The position numbers and the translations under genes were made by a program. DNA of 64,000 bases, taken from NCBI GenBank assembly GCA_946807835.1, contig CAMPEX010000001.1, positions 1,503,001-1,567,000 of the forward strand, written 5' to 3'. The notes below the pieces were generated by a model. It was not told the DNA's origin and made no database searches. It worked only from the letters and a program-made list of their open reading frames with translations. This DNA is from Ailanthus altissimus (lineage: Eukaryota > Streptophyta > Magnoliopsida > Sapindales > Simaroubaceae). Positions 1 to 13,400 of this stretch are shown here, in pieces (position 1 is the first letter of the stretch; each line of letters begins with the position of its first letter).

Positions 1-489
1 TGACTTTTTAAAGTGGAAGATGCTTCCTTTTTCAGAACCTATTTGGCCAAACACTTAATTGCTCTAGGTTGTTAATTTATATCCTCAATAATCTGTAGTC
101 ATTTGTGTTGTGCATATAATTGGTGTGGTACAAGCACTTTTTATTTTTATCTCACTAATCTGTTAGGTATTTTATTGGTAGTGGACCACGAAATAATTTT
201 TGGTGCTTGTTATCTAACCACATCTTCTCTACTGAAGTATTGAAGGTCAGTTCAGATACTTACAGAGTGTTAAAGCTTGATCTTCTTCCTAATTTCTTGT
301 TGATAGGAAAGATCTTGCTCTTTGTTTATAATCTGGCTTGGTATTGGGTTACTATTGGACTTCAAGCTGAGTTACAGCTTTTATTGTCATTTTGTGACTT
401 TTACTTTAAGTTATCTTCTTTTATGCAAATAAAGGACTCCGTATACCAAAATTATTCTTTTATGTTTCTTACAGGTTATCACAGAAGGT
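1..489. other. Unassigned AT-rich sequence
   Basis: No coding similarity or repeat boundary is visible. The only open frame (207-497, +) has no recognisable motif and atypical composition. It may belong to the element whose gag remnant begins at about 490. Confidence 0.3.
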
Positions 490-1130
490 CTTTATAGATA
501 TGAGTATCTGGCAGCAATCCTTTAAAGAAGGCTATTAGAGGAGAAGCATCATCAAGATTCTTAATTTTTATATACATCTCCCCAAAACTCTTGACATAGT
601 CATTTAATGGTTCTTTGAGTCCTTACTATATAGTAGCTAAGTTGAATACATTGACTTCCTGATGGTGAGTTGTTTAGAAATGGTTGACAAACAGCTTGCT
701 GAAGTTGCTGAAGGACTTGTTTGATCTTGGAGGCAGTTTCTGAACTAGGTCATAGCATAGCCAGTTAGCGTTAGAGGGAACAATTTACACTTTAACACTT
801 CACTATAATCTTCTAAAGACACGATCTACTTGAACGAATACACATGATTGACTGGATCAGTTTTGCTTTTGTAAGTTCTAAATTAAGGCATGTGGAATTT
901 GGGCGACTTTTTTTATTCTCGATTTCTTCCACAAATAGAGATGCTATAACTTTCAAGTTGTAGGGGAATAAGAAGCGCCCAGGACAAGAATATGATGGCT
1001 TTGTAAGTGTTCGTCAAATAACTCAGCACGTGAGTTTTCAACTCTTCCTCTAGCAGGTAAGTTGCAGATGATGGTATAGCAGTTGCTACAGCAAGAATGA
1101 TTAATGTAGTCATGACTAGAAGGACGTTTG
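490..1130 (-). pseudogene. Ty3/gypsy gag remnant, C-terminal part
   Basis: Reverse-strand translation in shifting frames gives a Retrotrans_gag-like core: DPVNHVYSF, then KLFPLTLTGYAM, then LNDYVKSFGEMYIK near 580. Gag is the structural protein that would form the virus-like particle. Stops and frameshifts interrupt all frames, so it is dead. The N-terminal part of the same gag lies at 4844-5340. The gap is explained by the solo LTR at 1136-4838, whose target duplication abuts both fragments. Which gypsy clade it belongs to is not resolved. Confidence 0.6.
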
Positions 1131-1135
1131 GTGAT

Positions 1136-4100
1136 TGATAAGGGTTAATTAGGTCTAATTCTTCCAACCTTCATATTTATTCGTTTAAATTAAGATTATT
1201 TATCTTTTTATGTGTTTTATTATTATTAATTTATAGGTTTGGAGTCAATGGAACAAATAAGGATGAAAATATAATGAAAATAAGCCAAAAATATCAAACT
1301 ACTACAGTACCCTACTATAGTAGATTACTAAGTAACAAGCTACAGTACCAGTGCCGTAACGCCCAGAATGGTGCTCAAAATAGTATGTACAGTACCCTAG
1401 TGCCCCAGCGCTGCATGAACAGTAACATAGGGGAATAATACATGTGAACAGAACTCATGAACAGTAATTCTAATTTGATTTGTATTTGATGTTTTACCCT
1501 AATTTGAAGACATTAAACCTATAAATAGAAGATCAAAAAGCCTAATTCAAGAATCAAGAAGGGAGAGAAGAAGAGAGAGAAAGAGCAATTTTTAGAGGAT
1601 CAAAAAGACTAGAAGATTAAAGACAACAGAAAAATTAGTTTTATCTCTTCAACTTTTTATCTTTTAGTTTTTTTTTTTTTAATTTTCATGATGTTATTCT
1701 TGAAAAGCTCTAGAACTCTTTATTTCATCAATAGCTAAGTTTTTATTTCTAGGGTTAGACTTTTAAACCTAGTATATAGTTAGATTTTGTTAATTCTTAG
1801 TTTATGAACGTAATATATAATTGATCTATTCTATCTTGTGTTTATTGCTTTCATTATATCTAGCTAATTTATTGAATGATCAAGGAACCCTAATAAACTT
1901 GACAAAGGGTTTCATGTGTTTAACCTATGATAGTTTGATGCATAATTATAGGGTAACAACTATGAGTTCTATATAGGATAGAAATATACCTATATGACAT
2001 GTATGATATAATTTCTATTTGATCCTAATGAATTACATTCTAATTTGATTACTATAGACATATAAGTGATTGTTAGTATTGGAATAGCACGTAAGCACTA
2101 GCTTCAATAAACTATAATATATAGTACTATGCTTATGATGCTATAGATATTATATGATCTGAAAGAGTTCAGATCTGGTCTAAAAGAGTTTAGATCAACA
2201 CTAAGTGTTAGCAGCGTTGAGAGTTATAAATGCTAAGAGTTAGCAGGTTATAAGAGTTAGCCATATCTAAGAATTTAGAGCCTTGTCTGTAGTGGGACAA
2301 AGACCTGAGAGTATACTAATAATGAAATAGTTGGAAAGAGTTACAATAGGTGCTGGTAAAAATTATTATGCAAGTATGTTCTCAAACACTATGTTCTTGG
2401 TCTATTTTCGCCGATGTAGTTCTATTAGTGAATCCTTTTTATATATAGATAAGTCTATGCTATATCTGTATGGTATAGATGGTTGTTCTTAATTGCTCAT
2501 GAGCTTATGGAAGCTCATATATACATACGGGTATTCAGTAAGGACTAAGAATTGAACAGACTCACAAGGATCTCTAATAGACATCCCATAAAGTCATTAA
2601 TGGTAGGTGTTCTCGAGTTGAGTAGTATTCGTGTTCTTTTGACTTGAGTGCTATGGTGGACTTGTGAGTGATCTACCATACTTTAGTTCTACATATGTCA
2701 GAGACCTTTCATGGTCTGACCACTACGTGTTGCTAAGTATGGTCAGATGCTCATGGAGTCTGGTGTGGGTAGATATGGGATCTGTCAGCTCACATGGGTG
2801 AGTTGTATATCTTGATGCTCCATGGTTGTATTTTAAGAAGTCTTTGTGGCCATAATTATATAATCGAAAAAGCATTTCCTGTAGGATAAATAATATCGCA
2901 AAAGTACTTGCGCATATTATTTATAGAAATACGAATCTAGAGATAAGTTCACGGTCGAGCAAATGGAGACTTGACGGTGATGCTCTATGTCTCCGCTCTT
3001 CCAGTATATAAAAGACGGAGGGACTATACGAATATGTATTAACCTCAACTTATATGGTTCAATTTGTTGTTCCATAATTTTTGTATCGTGTATATGGGGC
3101 ACCGTTTATAGACTTACGGAAGAGTTCTGTAAGACAAAAGATGTGTACCGAGAGAATCTCACAATATAAATTGTACTCGTTAAACACTAAGGTAGTGCTT
3201 TAGGTCGAACAGTTCAATCTTAAAAAAGTTTCAAAAACAAAAATTATTTCATAATCTCTCAAAAAATTGATAAGACTTAAATGTTAAGCCAATAAAAAAG
3301 TGACAAATGGCAAATGATGATTAATTACTCACCACCATATGCCACTTCATGCCACGAATAGAAAAGGCCATTGCCATACTTGTTAAATATAAGGTCATTT
3401 GTCCTTATTACATGGGTGTTAACATGAGAAAGCAATTAAATAGCTTTTGTTTTGTTAAAACTTGGCCCAAAAAAAAGGAAATTCAAAAGTTTATAAGCCA
3501 CCTCATGCTTTTGTTTTATTTTGTTAACACTTAGAGGACAAATGTCTTTTAAGTTAAAATATAATATATAAATATTGCAAAGTTTTTGCAATTGAAAGTG
3601 AGGTGCTTTGTATACGACAATTCTAACATACAAGGGCAATTGTTTCTTTATATCTTGATTAACACATTCAGCTGAATTAATGACTAAATGTTAGTCATAT
3701 ATAGATGTGTTAGATTAAAACAAAAACAAGTGCTAAAATATAATTTGATCGAATGATTACTAATTGTTTAATCAAATTGTTTTAGTTAGTATAAAGATAA
3801 TTTAGACAAATAAAAATGGTTTTGGGATAAATTCGATCACAACAATAAGAATTGCCACCAATCATTTATGCATTCGGTCACCTTTTCATTTAAGAATGCC
3901 ATTATAATGCATTTCAATTGCTAAAATGGGCGGCCAAAATGTCTATAAAAAGGCAACAAAATTCGGCAATAAAGGTGAGCTAGTGAAATCAATTGTAATA
4001 CTAACAAGTGATGAACAAAAGGAATTGTTGCCAGAAAAAGAAAGTCCTTTTTTGGGCAACCATTAAGAACAAAGTAAAAGTTTCTTTTGTTTTTAATTTC

Positions 4101-4838
4101 CCTTTGGCCGAGAGACATGGAGAAGCAAAGAGTTGCTTCAAGCTAATTTTCGATTGAAATTTAAGGCTATCATTCTAGTTCTACAATCTCATTGGATGTT
4201 GTGGACTAGAATTACTCACAGAATCACTTCAGAGTGAATTTCGATAACAACAAATACATCGAATTATCTTTAAGGGTAATTTCTAATTTTATTAGTGTAA
4301 TGAGACTTAAATTCAGTATATATATACATTGCAATAGTAAATTAAATTTTCTTTTCGCTGTTTTAATTTATATGTGTGACATGCAAATAAATTAAATTTA
4401 ATAATTGTAATATATACACTTGAATCCTATGCACAATACACTTACAGTTAGAATGCGTGATATAGTCACTTGACTATCGACAGAGGCTTGTGATGAAATT
4501 AGTATCTAAGCCAATCAATTTGTATTAAGGGATTTATTAAGAGATTAATAAATCCAATGAAATATTAGAGGATAAGTTTAAGCCATAGATTATTATCAAT
4601 TAGCAAATTTATCTCTTTGTTTGTTTTTAAGTTATTTAATTTACTTTGATAGTCTTAGTTAATTAGATTCAATTCTTATTTTAATTTTTCTAAATAAAAG
4701 TTAAGTATATATAATTTTAGTACTTGATTGATAGAATTAGAGATTGTATAGTTCATGTGAGAATAATATCTAGACTTAACTCCTATTTTACTTAATATGA
4801 TAATGTGCGCTTGTGCTTAGCTACTATAGCACAAATCA
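1136..4838 (+). mobile_element. Solo LTR, Tat-like gypsy (TGATAAGG family), interrupted
   Basis: It begins TGATAAGGG at 1136 and ends ACAAATCA at 4838. It is flanked by the 5-bp duplication GTGAT at 1131-1135 and 4839-4843. No internal retroelement sequence is present, so this is a solo LTR. Removing the nested copia LTR (2071-4456) and one copy of its duplication leaves about 1.3 kb. The family matches the solo LTRs at 45353-46744 and 55487-56888: shared start, shared GC-rich patch (here about 1350-1410), and a shared segment around AGAGGCTTGTG (4486). It is inserted in the gag remnant in opposite orientation. Confidence 0.8.
2071..4456 (+). mobile_element. Solo copia LTR nested in the gypsy solo LTR
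   Basis: It starts TGTTAG at 2071. GTGAT occurs at 2066-2070 and 4457-4461. Joining the flanks with one GTGAT restores continuity with the related LTR family. The body (for example GGGACAAAGACCTGA near 2300 and the TTTAGATC repeats near 2200) is the reverse complement of sequence in the copia LTRs at 53558-57232 and 60760-62572. The 3' terminus does not end in CA, so it is mutated or the boundary is off by a few bases. No internal coding sequence follows. Confidence 0.7.
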
Positions 4839-4843
4839 GTGAT

Positions 4844-5340
4844 ATGTTGCGAACAAGCGACTTTGATGCAAAGCGTACTTAGGGTTGCTGGACTGGCTAC
4901 ATACTTGGACTTGTATGCCTTACTACTGCTTGAGTTGCTTGTAGTGACATTACTGAAGGTGGTATGTTCTGTTCTAAGGTTGGATCATAGTTGTGCAAAA
5001 TGTTGATGCTTTCGAAGAACTCGCGTCATTGTGTCAATTGGATTCGCAATTCTTCATTCTGCTTCAACACTTCTTGCAAGTAGTTATGTTGCTGTGCAAA
5101 GGTTTTGAAAAATTGTTCCATTTGGGTAGCCTGTGCGTCGAGCTTTTGTTGTATAGTCGATATCCAATCAGTAAAGTGTTGTGGAACTACTGGTGGTAGT
5201 GTATTTAGGGGAGCCGTGACTTGTTGGGCTGCGACTTGCTGATTATAGGTTTCATCTTGATCTTCAAAGTTTTGTTCATGCTGCTAGAATGACACTTTAT
5301 TTGCTTTAGAGGATGCGCGAGTTTGATGCTTGTCCATCAT
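4844..5340 (-). pseudogene. Ty3/gypsy gag remnant, N-terminal part
   Basis: Reading leftward from ATG at 5340, the translation starts MMDKHQTRASSKANK. It continues through a Gln-rich stretch containing VVPQHFTDWISTIQQKLDA and MEQFFKTFAQQHNYLQEV. This suits the coiled-coil-like N-terminus of plant gypsy Gag. In-frame stops (for example after NKVSF) show it is dead. It ends exactly at the right target duplication of the solo LTR, and the rest of gag resumes at 1130. Confidence 0.55.
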
Positions 5341-8300
5341 CTTGATGTGTGAGTCTTCAAAGATTCGAGAAAGAGCAACAAATGATCCCTAATATCAAAT
5401 GTCTTAACCAAAACAACATTATTCGCACTAGTTTAGGAGATTACACTTGCTTTAAATTATATTAGAGCGACTACTTTAATAAACTTTATACAATTGAATG
5501 CACAGTTGAATAGTTAGGATATTGATAAGTTGTCACGTGTAATAATTATAAATAATTAAAATAATGTAAAATTAAACTTTTAAAAGATGATTGAATTAAT
5601 CAAACCCATTAGTTGTTCTTGATCACTGTAAATCCACCATTAATTCTTGTGCATCATAGGTTATTATACACCATAGATCAACATCACCGTGATCAATCTA
5701 AAATTATAGCTATAATCGTCTTAACTCAATAATAAATGTGATTAATTATCACAAAATATTTAAATCATATAAAGATTAAGAGATATTGCAAGAGAATAAA
5801 TGTCACAATTATATGAGCAAAGTGTAAATATGATTAAATATGAAATTAATCATAGATAACCATTATTTGATGCTCTTATTTTTAATAAATGAAAAAATAT
5901 TGTTAAGTATAAGAAATAATGTGGAAATTATTATAAATAAACTCACCATAACAACATCATAATTAATTTATGATGATCACATGTTGATAAGATATTCTCA
6001 TGCTTCATGCTCATGATTGGATATTCCAATTTATGGTGATTGCATGATTTAATAAAGAAACTAATCTGGCCCGATCAAATTAGCCATGATACCGATGTTT
6101 GATTGAAGGGATAATCATAAGTATCTCATTGTTGCATAGCTCAGGTCAGAGCAAGGCGCCATTAGACGTTCAACAGGCAGTCTCATGATCGGGCATGAGT
6201 GTTCGGTAATCAATAAATGATGACTATTAATCATAAAATAATAATGAAATAATAAAATGATAGGTGAATTTTTATTCACCAATTTATGATTGTAATGCAT
6301 GATCTCTTGATGACGCTAAGGATAAACAATAATAATAAAATGATGGGCAAAATAATAATGATGAATGTAATGGTTGTCATAAATGCTTATAAAATATTTA
6401 CAGTTGAATAAATGATAAATTGAGCAATAATAAGACATGTAAGATATAATACATTAATGAATAAAATAATAATAGGTCAAAGGCCCATGAATTCAATCCC
6501 ATGTTTGGCCTTTTAAAAATTTACATGTATTTTTTATTCATAAAGTAAAAATATTTTGATAAAATGCTTTTAATGAATAAAAGTATTTTGATAAGATAAT
6601 TTATATAATAAAAAAGACAAATAATAAGTTGTCATAAATATCAAGTATTAAATGATAAAATATTAAATTATTAAATAATAATAGCACACGTTTTTCAAAT
6701 AGTGCAAAAGTCATGCGGGTCTCATCTATACTTTTTCTATTTCTTTTCTTTTGTATTAAATAAAACAATAACATAAAGAGAGAATGGTGTATTATATGGG
6801 AGATATTGTATTTTTCTAAGTATACAAGCCCCACGTGATACCATATTTTATTAAAATAATAAAATAATAACAAAAAAAAAGTTATTGTTACATCATCCTT
6901 TTTTAATGCCTTCATTTTTTTGTTTTAATAATATAAAAAAATAATAAAATATTTTAAATATATTTTAGAGGCTAGTGCTTCATGTGGCTCTAAGTTTATT
7001 TACGTGAAACATCTTTCATCTTCTCACTTTTTATATTAAAATAATAATAAAAATTAATAATGACACATTAAATTAAAAAAATAAAACTTAAGATTTGCTT
7101 TATTTGATATCAAACGCGAGCAAACCAAGTTTTAGGGTGACTAAACGAAAGGACGAGAGCTGTAAGATCCATATCCATAACCATCTAATCTGAGATCTTT
7201 CATCAATACTTTCAAATGGTAACCTCGGAGCTTTTTTGGCCGAGCATTTCAGCCGCCTTTAGAGTAAATGCCATACAAAAAAAAAGCACTAAAAAAAAAA
7301 GATGCACTAGGCCAAGAGAAATTGAATCAGAATCTTTTAGAATTGGAACAAACTAACAAGTGGCTGAAAGTTAGAAAGCAACCTTGGCCTATTGGTGAAG
7401 AGATGTGACAAAGTGTTTCAATCATTGTGCAATCACTCCTCGTGGTTTTGAAAAAAGATTTGGCTATTGATTTTTTTAACCAAATATTAAATTAATAAGA
7501 TTAATAAACATAATTTATTGATCAAATAAAATTAGTAGCACCAGAATATATGGTTGCTTTTTTAATATGAAATTAATTTTTATAAAAATAATAATGACCT
7601 GATACTAATAATACTTTTTTTGATGTAATGCTTCTTAATAGAAGAGTATATATATATCAATAACAAGTCATTACAAATATTAATGACTTAAATATTTAAA
7701 GAATTAATAAAAAAAATTATGTAAATGTTAAATAATAATAAAATACATGTGAATCGAAATAATTTTACTTTTTTAGACTTACGGTTTCATGTATTCTAAT
7801 TTTTTTTATAGAAATAATAATAAAAAGATAGTAAAATATGTCTAACCTAAATTAATTTCACATTTTTAAACACATGAATCTAATATATCATTTTTTTTAA
7901 TAAAATAATATATTAAAAAGAGGTGCATTAACTAATTTAGAATTGTTCTTATCATGTCATGTTACTATTTTATAATAAAATAATAAAAAGAACAAAGCAA
8001 TCAAGTGAGAAATGATGTGTTTCACGTGGCCCAATGCCAATTCACGTTAAACACTCTTCAACTTCCATTATATATATATATATATATATATTTACATAAT
8101 GAACTAATAATTAAAAATTTAGGGCATATATCTCAAGCAAAGAAATCATAGCCAATTACTTTAATCAAAGAGATGGACCAATAAAAATCAACAGATATAA
8201 TTAAATGATCTCAATATTTTTACTAAGCTGTGTGATCAAAATACAGTATCAAGAAATTGAAACAAATCAGATATCATCATCAACGCATTCATAACCATAG

Positions 8301-10460
8301 CCATAGCCATGTGATATTTATTATAACTAAATATGACCGTATAATTACTTTACACCAAAGATTAAAATCTTAATCATATGATAAAAAATTATGTAATTAA
8401 TATAAAATTAATTTAAATCATCTAAAAAATACTAATAAACCAATATGATTAACAAAGCAAGATCACGTGAATGTGAGAATAGAAAGCAAAATCAAGATTT
8501 AGACCATAGCATATCAAACCGCCCATAATAGATCATGAATCGGATGAGTATTTACTAATGATAATCGCCATCACAATGTTCTAAAAGTTGATCATAAATC
8601 ATGCATACTATAGACCAGTTAGATTTTAATCATATGGTATTTGATCACAGCTACAATTTTGAGACCGAATCCAACTATTTGAGCTTGATTTGGGTTATGA
8701 AATCTGAACCAGTGATCATGATCGGCTGTCGAAAGCATTGATCATGATCATTGAGGTTCGTTTAAATACTGCAGGTTTAAAGTATGAAAATATCAATAAA
8801 ATAATGACTATGAGCTAAATCAAGTAATATATCACAGGAACAAATGCTTCTTCTGATCAGTAAATGTCAATTACGACTTTCAACAAAATTGATGTTAAAA
8901 CTGAATTAACTGAAATGATTGCTAAAAATAATATTTAAATCAGTATTGGTATTTGTCAAGACCATTGATCGGCCAGATGGCCATGAAATCAGGTAGTTAA
9001 TTCTTTTTTGAAGATGCTGAACGTGTGAATCGATAAAGCTTGAATCTAGATTTTAAAAATTATGATTGGATTTGTCATCAACAAGCAATATTAGTAGCGA
9101 CAAGTCATGGTCTAGTCAGCTGTATCATACAGTCAGTCGATGATTTGGATTGTCAATTTATGATTTAAATAATTTAATAATTGAACGTGATTTAATTAAA
9201 AAAAAAAAGGGCAATTGATAAGTTTAATTACATATAAAATTGATTGAAAAATTCGCATGAATTCTTAAAATTTTTGTAATTTGTAAAAAATATCTAATTA
9301 TATTTTAAAGAGGATGGTTTCATTTAAATGAGTGTTTTGTGCCAAAACAAAAAAAACTCAAAAGAGAAAACACAAATTTTAAGAGAATTGTTCATTTAGA
9401 GGTTTGAGGAGAAAGATTTAAAATTATAAAATAGAGTGGGAGAAGGAATAACGGAAGAATTGACACCATGCTTTGTTTGTGTTTTTTGTGATGCTGCAAG
9501 TAAATTGTTAAGATTTTTTATTGAACTCCATTTGCAGGAAACAATGAGGGCTTCAACCACCAAGATCGGAGGTTATGGGTGGTTAATATAAAAGCAAATT
9601 GAAATATCATTGTTTAAAATCTAGCACGCCATCATCAACTGAGCGAGGTAAGAATCAAAAACTAAATATGTATTTGAAATATATTACATGCATGGCTAAA
9701 CTCCAAAAGTTTTATAATGAAAAAATAAAAAGTATGAAACAAATGAGTGAAATTTTTTGTTTTTGTGACACTTTCAATGAAGAATAGATATAAATTTATT
9801 TGTGGGTTTTATTTTGTGTAAAATACACAGAGAAGTTCATATTATTTTTTTGGTTAAAGTAAATGTGTTAGAATTAGACAATTGTGTTGTAAAAAAATGA
9901 GGTTGTTTATTAGTTGTTGGTGTTTCTAATTTATGCAAGTTAATATAATAATAAAGGCAAAATATTGTAATACATGAAAAAAAAAATTTGGAAATAAAAT
10001 TTTTTTTGGTGATGGTTTAGAAATGGTTGGAGTAACAATTTAAAAGTTTACAATGGGCAAATTGAACTTGAAGATTATTATGCAATATGTAGTGGTTTGT
10101 GCTAAAGTAAATGATGGGAAGTATCGTTGAGCTGTAGGTGGTACTTTCAATTTTTCAGTATTAGGTGAAGGTTAAATATAGTTAGTCATATAAGTTATAA
10201 TGATATGGTTTAATGAATATACAAATGGTTATAAATATGTGGTAGCTGTAATTGTTTGTATTTGAGATACTTCCACGTATAAGCTTAAAAATTATTAAGA
10301 TTATATCAAGAAATATGACAATCAAATAATGGTTGGGGAGCTGTGAACAGTTCATTTTAATAAGAAACGAATGCAAATAGAGAAATGAGGGATACTGTAA
10401 TGATAAATTTGCATCGTGTTTTAAATGTAATTTATCTATGTATAAGTATATATCGTTGTA
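5341..10460. other. AT-rich region without recognisable genes
   Basis: Long AATAATAAAA tracts dominate. Short open frames on both strands show no domain. A stretch near 6960-7030 resembles one near 8005-8065 (CACGTG/ACGTGAAACA-like words within AATAAT repeats), suggesting a degenerate repeated unit. A weak primer-binding-like word occurs at 6077-6088 on the minus strand, but no LTR could be drawn around it. The left end of the Mutator-like element should lie in 9.2-10.4 kb, but no terminal inverted repeat was resolved. Confidence 0.4.
8069..8091. repeat. (TA)n microsatellite
   Basis: An uninterrupted TA dinucleotide run of about 23 bases in AT-rich flanks. Confidence 0.9.
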
Positions 10461-13400
10461 GGTGAAACGATGTTTCAGCAACAACATAAAAAGAGAGGAC
10501 GAGGAATTACAGAAGCATTACATGAAATAAAGGAGGTCACACATTTTCAAATGGAGGATGTGCGAGTTGAAGAAACTCGTGAATTAATAGCACAGTGTAA
10601 AAGTCGGTATGTGTCATTGGTATATGTAACATGTATATATAGTTAGAAGTAGAAATGCATTTTATTTTATTATTATTTTTGCATTGCAATAGCATGTAAT
10701 CAAATAAATAATAAAAAATAATTTTCATTAAACAAATTTGGCAACGTGTTAATGGCATGTGTAGAGAGAAGAAAGCAAAGTGTAATGTAGAAGATGAGGA
10801 CATGACGATTAGTTGTAGCAAGGTGAGTTACACAACATTAGCTAATGCCATATTGAAAATAAAAGTGTTAATGCATGAATTAAGGAGAACATAAAATGAA
10901 GGATTAATGATGATTAATAATGCAGTGTCAGGTAAGAGAACGAGTGAATATAGAACCTACATATAATCCAGGAAAAGAGCAGGTGAGGGGTGACAAATGT
11001 AGGAGTTCAAATAATTATGCTATGGAAACAAAGGCGGTGAAGGAAAAATATAAACGCCTGACCTTATACACAAGATGTGCCTTAAAACGGTTTCATCGTT
11101 TGGTGGGGTCAATTACAAAAGAGCAAAAGCAAGCTGTGTGCAACGTTGGTTTAGGGAGTTTGCTGACAATGAATTGTGGAAGGCTAAAGAGATTGTTATG
11201 ATAGTGGTTAGTAGAAAATTTCAATCTTAAAAGTAGTTCGCTATCAGTTCATGGTTAGATGGTTCAAGTGAGTAGCCATACATTCACAGAGATAATGGGG
11301 ATATGTGACAGAGGTACGAGCATGAGTTTGCATGGTGCAAATGATGTGAGTGTTGAGGTTAGATAAAGATTAGATGCAAATGGTCGTGAAGTGAGCATAG
11401 ATAAAGTAGAGAAAATGTTATAACAATATGAACAAGCCCATGATTTACTCAAGGTATGTACTGCATAGCTACAGTCGTCAATTACTTGTGAATAAGATTA
11501 ATTTGTAATATTTTGGGAGACGTAGTTATGAAAAGAATGGGCAATTAATTATATTGTGGAGGGAAAAGGTGATTGGAACTAAAGTTTGTTTAAAAAATGT
11601 TTACTTTGTTTAAGTCTAATATATAGAACCCGTGTCATATAGTGCACCAAATTTTATATATTTTGACTAAAAATATATTTGATTTTTGTTGTTTATGGTT
11701 TAGGTTGCATTTACTTTGTACACGACGGCGATGATACTATGTCACCACGTGGATCATTCATATCATGCCAGTTCTTGAATCCTTTGGTAACAGTCTAGAA
11801 CTTGAAATCTCTGAATTGGGCATCCTTTTGTGTTGGGCAACTGGCGAAGGGAATATCGACATATAAATTTAGGAAGTCTTGATCGTTGGGTGGTTGTTTG
11901 CTATTTCTTCAAGTGTGTGATACTTTTAAATATGGTAGCAATGATGTATTTATAAAACTGCAATGAATATACATAAAATAAAAACTCAGCATAATGTATA
12001 AAGTGTGTGATACTTGTAAATTTGGTAAAGAATGATGTATTTATGGATTTGCAGTGAATGTAGATAAAATGAAAACTCACCATAATGTATGTAATGCATG
12101 TAAAAAATTGAAGTGTGTTAATGTATATTGGTTATGTTTGTGTTGCACACACTGTACTTTAATAAGATTGGGTGCTTTGACATAGAGGTGGATAGAACTT
12201 TAGTCCCCTTGTTTGCATGGAACGAAGGAAAAATGAAGCTAATAATGCGATGGATAAAATTGCGCAACGGTATTGGTAGAAATAAGGTACAGTTTAATTA
12301 GCAGTAGTTGTCATTAAATTTAAGGACGATGTATGATTGATGAATGTGATGTACATAATTGGAGCATTCATCTAAAAGTGTTTACATTTGATGTTGACAT
12401 ATAGGAATTTTTCACAGCAAAATTAGTAATAGTTATGCCACGTGTAGCTTGGAAAATAACCCACCAGGTAGTAATGTTGATGAAGACTACAAAAGGTTTA
12501 ACCAATCAGTGATAGCAAAGCTGAAAGGCTTAACGAAAGTGGTCACAAAGCTGATGGTGTATTGGCAACAGTATAGGAATTCAGAGCATGGTTATGAATT
12601 CGACAAGAGAAGTGAACTGAATACGATTACGAGTTTTGAGAGACGGTTACTAATAAATGATGGCCACTTACATATATACAGTGACAAGCATCGTGAAAAA
12701 AAATATGAAAGGATGAATGATGTTTATAGTGATATGGCCTTAAATAAGGGACGTAAAGAGATGGTGAAGCTACAATGAGGATAGGTGGAAAAAGGTAGTT
12801 TTCTATGCATTGTAGGTTGAAACAACCATTGACACTTGAACGTTAATTATATTAATAATACTCACAATGCAGGTAAAGGAAAAGATGATGGGTTTAGAAT
12901 GTGTGCTGCTAATGTTGAGGGAAATGCAACTGTTACTCCTGCAGACGATAGTTTGCACGAGCTAAACAGTGATGAGAGGACTAAGAGGGAAGGCAAGCTG
13001 GTAATAACAATAAGCACACCCATCGAAAACACAACTTTCATATTTCTACCGAAATTCCCTGTAGATGTGGATGAATTCAAACTGGTTATTAAGTAATGAT
13101 ATAGTTTTATGTAACAAAATATGTGAAAGTTGAAATGCGTTTAAATTTAGTTTTGAGTATATAAATAAATAAGTGTTTTCTTAAAATTTGTAGGTATCGG
13201 AGTACAGCAAAGTAAAAAATGAATGTACAGGCTTACCATCTAAGCATAGCCTATATGAAATGCGGTCTAATATTAAGGCTAGATGTTTGTATCACTCACC
13301 CTATGAAATGGTTAACTGTAAAGATCCAATACCATGTTATTGGGTGGGTCCTTTCAAAGTATCAAATCCTATTAAAGAGGACGAGTTACAAGTGCTTCTT

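Noticed and set aside
913..1167. 84-residue minus-strand frame
   Set aside because: It crosses the boundary between a solo LTR and the gag remnant, so it is a chance join.
6077..6088. Possible initiator-Met primer-binding site on the minus strand
   Set aside because: Only partial match, and no LTR start, duplication or coding sequence could be tied to it.
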